A stretch of 64,000 nucleotides of DNA, from the NCBI RefSeq assembly GCF_023159225.1, contig NC_063171.1, forward strand, positions 39,649,378-39,713,377, read 5' to 3'. Under the pieces are notes generated by a model, which was not told the DNA's origin, searched no databases, and saw only the letters and a list, made by a program, of their open reading frames with translations. Shown here one piece after another: positions 61,198 to 64,000 of this stretch. Made by a program: the position numbers and the translations under genes. This stretch comes from Perognathus longimembris pacificus (Eukaryota > Chordata > Mammalia > Rodentia > Heteromyidae). Every line of letters begins with the position of its first letter. Position 1 is the first letter of the stretch.

Positions 61198-64000
61198 GTA
61201 AGCGGGCGCGGGGGACCACGGAGCGGGCCGGAGTGGGGGTGGGGGGCACCCCGTCCCCAGCGCGGAAAGTTCATTTCTTCCCTTTTCTTGCCCGCCTCTG
61301 GCTCGGTCCCTCTCCCCACAAAGGGTCCGCCCCCCTACTCTGATTTCCAAGTGCCACAAAGTTCCCCGCTACCCTGACTCGGGACGGTTCCCCAGACCCT
61401 TCCTCCCCACCCCCCCACCCCCGGGCTCTGCGGTTAAACAAAGAAATATCCTCGCACTGAGAGTGGGAAAGGGGAGGGGGAGCGGTCTCCAACCCTGGGA
61501 TGCTGTCCGGAGGGGGTGTCCACTCCCGGCTAGAAAAACTGATGGAATGTACAGAGTTACTCGGGAGCCCCTATTCCAGCATCTGCTTGCGGGCCGGGGA
61601 GGGGACACCAATGGGACCCCCCCAGTCGCTTAGAGTTACAGACTTTGGGGAAGACCTGGTCCGTAAAGCCAGACTGAGTATTTGTCTCTTTGTTGGGCTG
61701 AGTGTAGGAATGGAAGGGGGTGTGGCTCAGGGGAGGGTCCCAGCCCTGGGGAAGAGGTAGTACGGGGGAGCTGTTAGAAGGAGGGGGTCCTGTGGTCACC
61801 AACACACCAAAGTTGGAGGGTCCGTGGGGTTTTGGAAGGACTGTCTTCAAGGAAGTACTAGTCCTGGCGTGGACCTCTCCTCCTCCCTCTCTGGCTTTTG
61901 TTCTGGGCTGGCCACGGCCTGGGGCCAGGCGCCTGAAGAGGGGGTCTCTTGAGTGAGTGAGTGGGACAGGTCAGGAAGGCATTAAACCTGGAGGATGAGA
62001 ACCTTTCACTTGGAAATTTGGTAGGGGGTGTGCGGCTGGGTGTGTTGGGTGGGGGTGTAGAATTAATTCAGTGTAGTACGTCTGATACCACACCCTCAGC
62101 CCAGCATCCTTGGGTGGGTGGGTGGGTGGTTGTCTGGTAAAGGTCCAGATTGAGCAGACAGCATCCCAGCGACCCTTCCCCTCTCCTGGTTTCCCAAGGG
62201 GTGGGGGGGGGGCTGGATTTAGAAATTGCAAAGGGACTGGGCTGGGGAGGTGTGGGGTGGGGGAGGAGTGGAGGAGGAGCTGTCCCACAGTGGGGAACAA
62301 TAGAGGAGCTGCATTCCGGCCTGGAGTGAGGGAGGAGGACGGCTCCTGGCCAAGGAGGAGGGGAGGCAGACTGGGGGGGGGGGGGGGCTGCTCTGTATCC
62401 CACCTCATCCAACTGGAGTCTAGGTGCTGGGGGATTTTGAAGGGAAGCAGAATGGAGGAGGGGAGGATGCCACTCCCCTGTGCGGCCCTCCATCCCAAGG
62501 CGCTGGCTCTCTTGAGATTTCTGATTTAGAAAGTTGGATTTCCTCTGGTTGCCAGACACCGGGAATCCCAAGCCTGGAATTGGGTGGGGGCACTAATAGC
62601 TTTACTTGGACTTGGGAGGCCCCGGAATTTAATGGAGTCATTCTTTACTCTTCTGCCTCCGCATCAGATGGCCCTGTCCCTCAAAAAGTAAGGGGATTTT
62701 TTCCTATGTACAAATGTTCCTTCCCCTCATTCCTTAAGTATATGGAAGTCTTCCTTCTCGTCTGACCTCTCCACTCCTGCTGCAGTGTTAGTACTTCTCT
62801 GTTTGACCTCTAGGAAGGTGAGGACCAGTGGGTCTTCCTTTCAAGAGATGCTTCAGGGTTGCAAAGCCCCAGATGAGGTTCACCCACAGGCCCCAGCTTT
62901 TCTCCTTAGCCTTCTGCTCTGGTCTGTCATCCTCATCCTGGCCCTCAGCATTATCTAGCTTCCACTTAAGTTGATGGACCCAAAACTTAGAGCCAGAACC
63001 CCAGGTGCCTACCAGAGCAGAGAGCTTGTGTGTAGGGGTGAAAAGAAAGGACATTTTCCTTTCTATAAGCCGCACAAGTAAAACATTTGTTTACTGACAT
63101 TAAAGCACCCAGGATGTGGACAACAGGTAGCAAGCAAGCACTTCTTAACTGCCAAGAGAACCAAAGACAAAAGGGGGCAGAGCAATATTTCCTTCCTAAT
63201 ATATTTTAAAGATTTGCCCAGCCTACTAGACCTCCCTAGCTCCAAACTGCTAGGTTTGGAGAAGAGAAGGGGGAGGTGAAATAACTCAGACCTGTGTTGG
63301 AAGAATGGGCCTGAGTCAGAAAAATGGACCGCTATGGTTATGAATAGGTAGTATAGTGGAGGATGAAGAAGGTGATGGAGTTGATCAGATGTGCCTGGAG
63401 ATGGATGTGAATTAGTTCTAGGCTAGCCTGGACTCTGTCTCAAAAGAAAAAAAAAAGTTGTAGGTATGTATAGGAATGTGTAGTTTGTGTGCTGGGCAGG
63501 ATGGGGAAGCAAGACTGAAACACAAGGACCCCCTTTACACATGAAGGATGAAAACGGTGTATGCTTACCTCACAAGTACTGTTTAGATAAAGGCACACTG
63601 CACGGCAGTGACTCTTAGGTGTCTATGTGCAAACTCACACAGAGGAAGGGTATGAGTCTCAGGCTCTGTGTGAAACTAGGGGCAAGGAAAGGAATATAGG
63701 GAAGAAGGGTTGTCCAGTCAGCCATCAAGGTCTGTAGCCTTTTCTGACTAGATAAAATATGTAGCATCCTGGCCTTCCACACTTTTCTCTCTCCCCTTCT
63801 CCTTCTTTGTCTCTTTGTCTCATTTTTTTCCCCTTGCCTCTCTCCCTAACCTCAGAGTTTTAACTAGCTCCTCCTTCAGAGCAGGAGGATGGGTCTAGAA
63901 TGCCCTCTCCCTCATCTTGCTCAGCCCTCAGACCATCTCATCTCTTCTGCCCCCCAAGGGGCTGGAGGGGACAAGAGTGTCATGGGTGGGGTGTTGCTCC
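61198..64000 (+). other. MEX3A: MEX3A intron 1 (runs off the window)
   Basis: The intron starts with a strong donor at 61198. Its first few hundred bases belong to the CpG island; the rest is unique sequence with a 17-base G run (62373-62389) and a B1 fragment near 63.4 kb. No second coding exon is seen before 64 kb. Confidence 0.85.
63395..63458 (+). mobile_element. B1 3' fragment
   Basis: GCTAGCCTGGACTCTGTCTC and an A-tail. Confidence 0.6.

Larger units (their letters stand above)
59200..61330. promoter_or_regulatory. MEX3A: MEX3A CpG island
   Basis: About 2 kb of CpG-dense sequence runs from well upstream of MEX3A through exon 1 into its intron. It includes a TAA repeat at 60044-60066 and a pyrimidine-rich leader (60585-60730). 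There is no ATG between about 60.29 kb and the MEX3A start, so no upstream ORF is expected. Confidence 0.8.

Overview
The window is mammalian nuclear DNA. It holds most of one well-known gene, LMNA (lamin A/C), on the minus strand, and the first coding exon of a second, MEX3A, on the plus strand. All twelve standard LMNA coding exons can be placed with GT/AG boundaries, and their lengths match the human gene except exon 11, which is one codon shorter. The repeats point to a rodent: B1-type elements, an ID-type element with a tRNA-like body, and very many copies of two composite SINEs. These composites look like those of the beaver / pocket-mouse / kangaroo-rat / gopher group (Castorimorpha, probably Geomyoidea). 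That placement is inferred from SINE type and was not searched.

Layout. 1-7.7 kb is the region 3' of LMNA: stacked SINEs, microsatellites and one orphan CpG-rich patch at 5.53-5.78 kb. 7.75-32.1 kb is LMNA, read right to left. The lamin A 3'UTR and exon 12 (CSIM farnesylation box) lie at 7.75-8.78 kb, exons 11 to 3 at 9.08-14.29 kb, exon 2 at 16.2 kb, a 15-kb intron 1, and exon 1 with its CpG-island promoter at 31.5-32.3 kb. Intron 1 contains a second CpG island at about 21 kb with a 20-nt coding exon candidate (Met-Gly-Asn...). It splices in frame to exon 2 and fits the germ-cell lamin C2 design. 32.3-59 kb is the intergenic interval: SINEs, old MIR/L2 relics, unique DNA, and a small CpG island near 39.3 kb. 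59.2-61.3 kb is the MEX3A CpG island, with a ZNF143-type promoter motif and MEX3A exon 1. The rest of the window is MEX3A intron 1.

The two genes diverge, with about 28 kb between main promoters, the same relative order and orientation as in human 1q22. LMNA makes lamin C by reading through the exon 10 donor into VSGSRR-stop with its own poly(A) signal, and prelamin A by splicing to exons 11-12. No CRISPR array, operon, viral gene or free-standing RNA gene was seen. The tRNA-like sequences are SINE bodies. The points most worth following up are the lamin C2-like exon, the lost serine codon in the prelamin A tail, the modular SINE pair that shares one 3' half, and the two CpG islands with no gene assigned.
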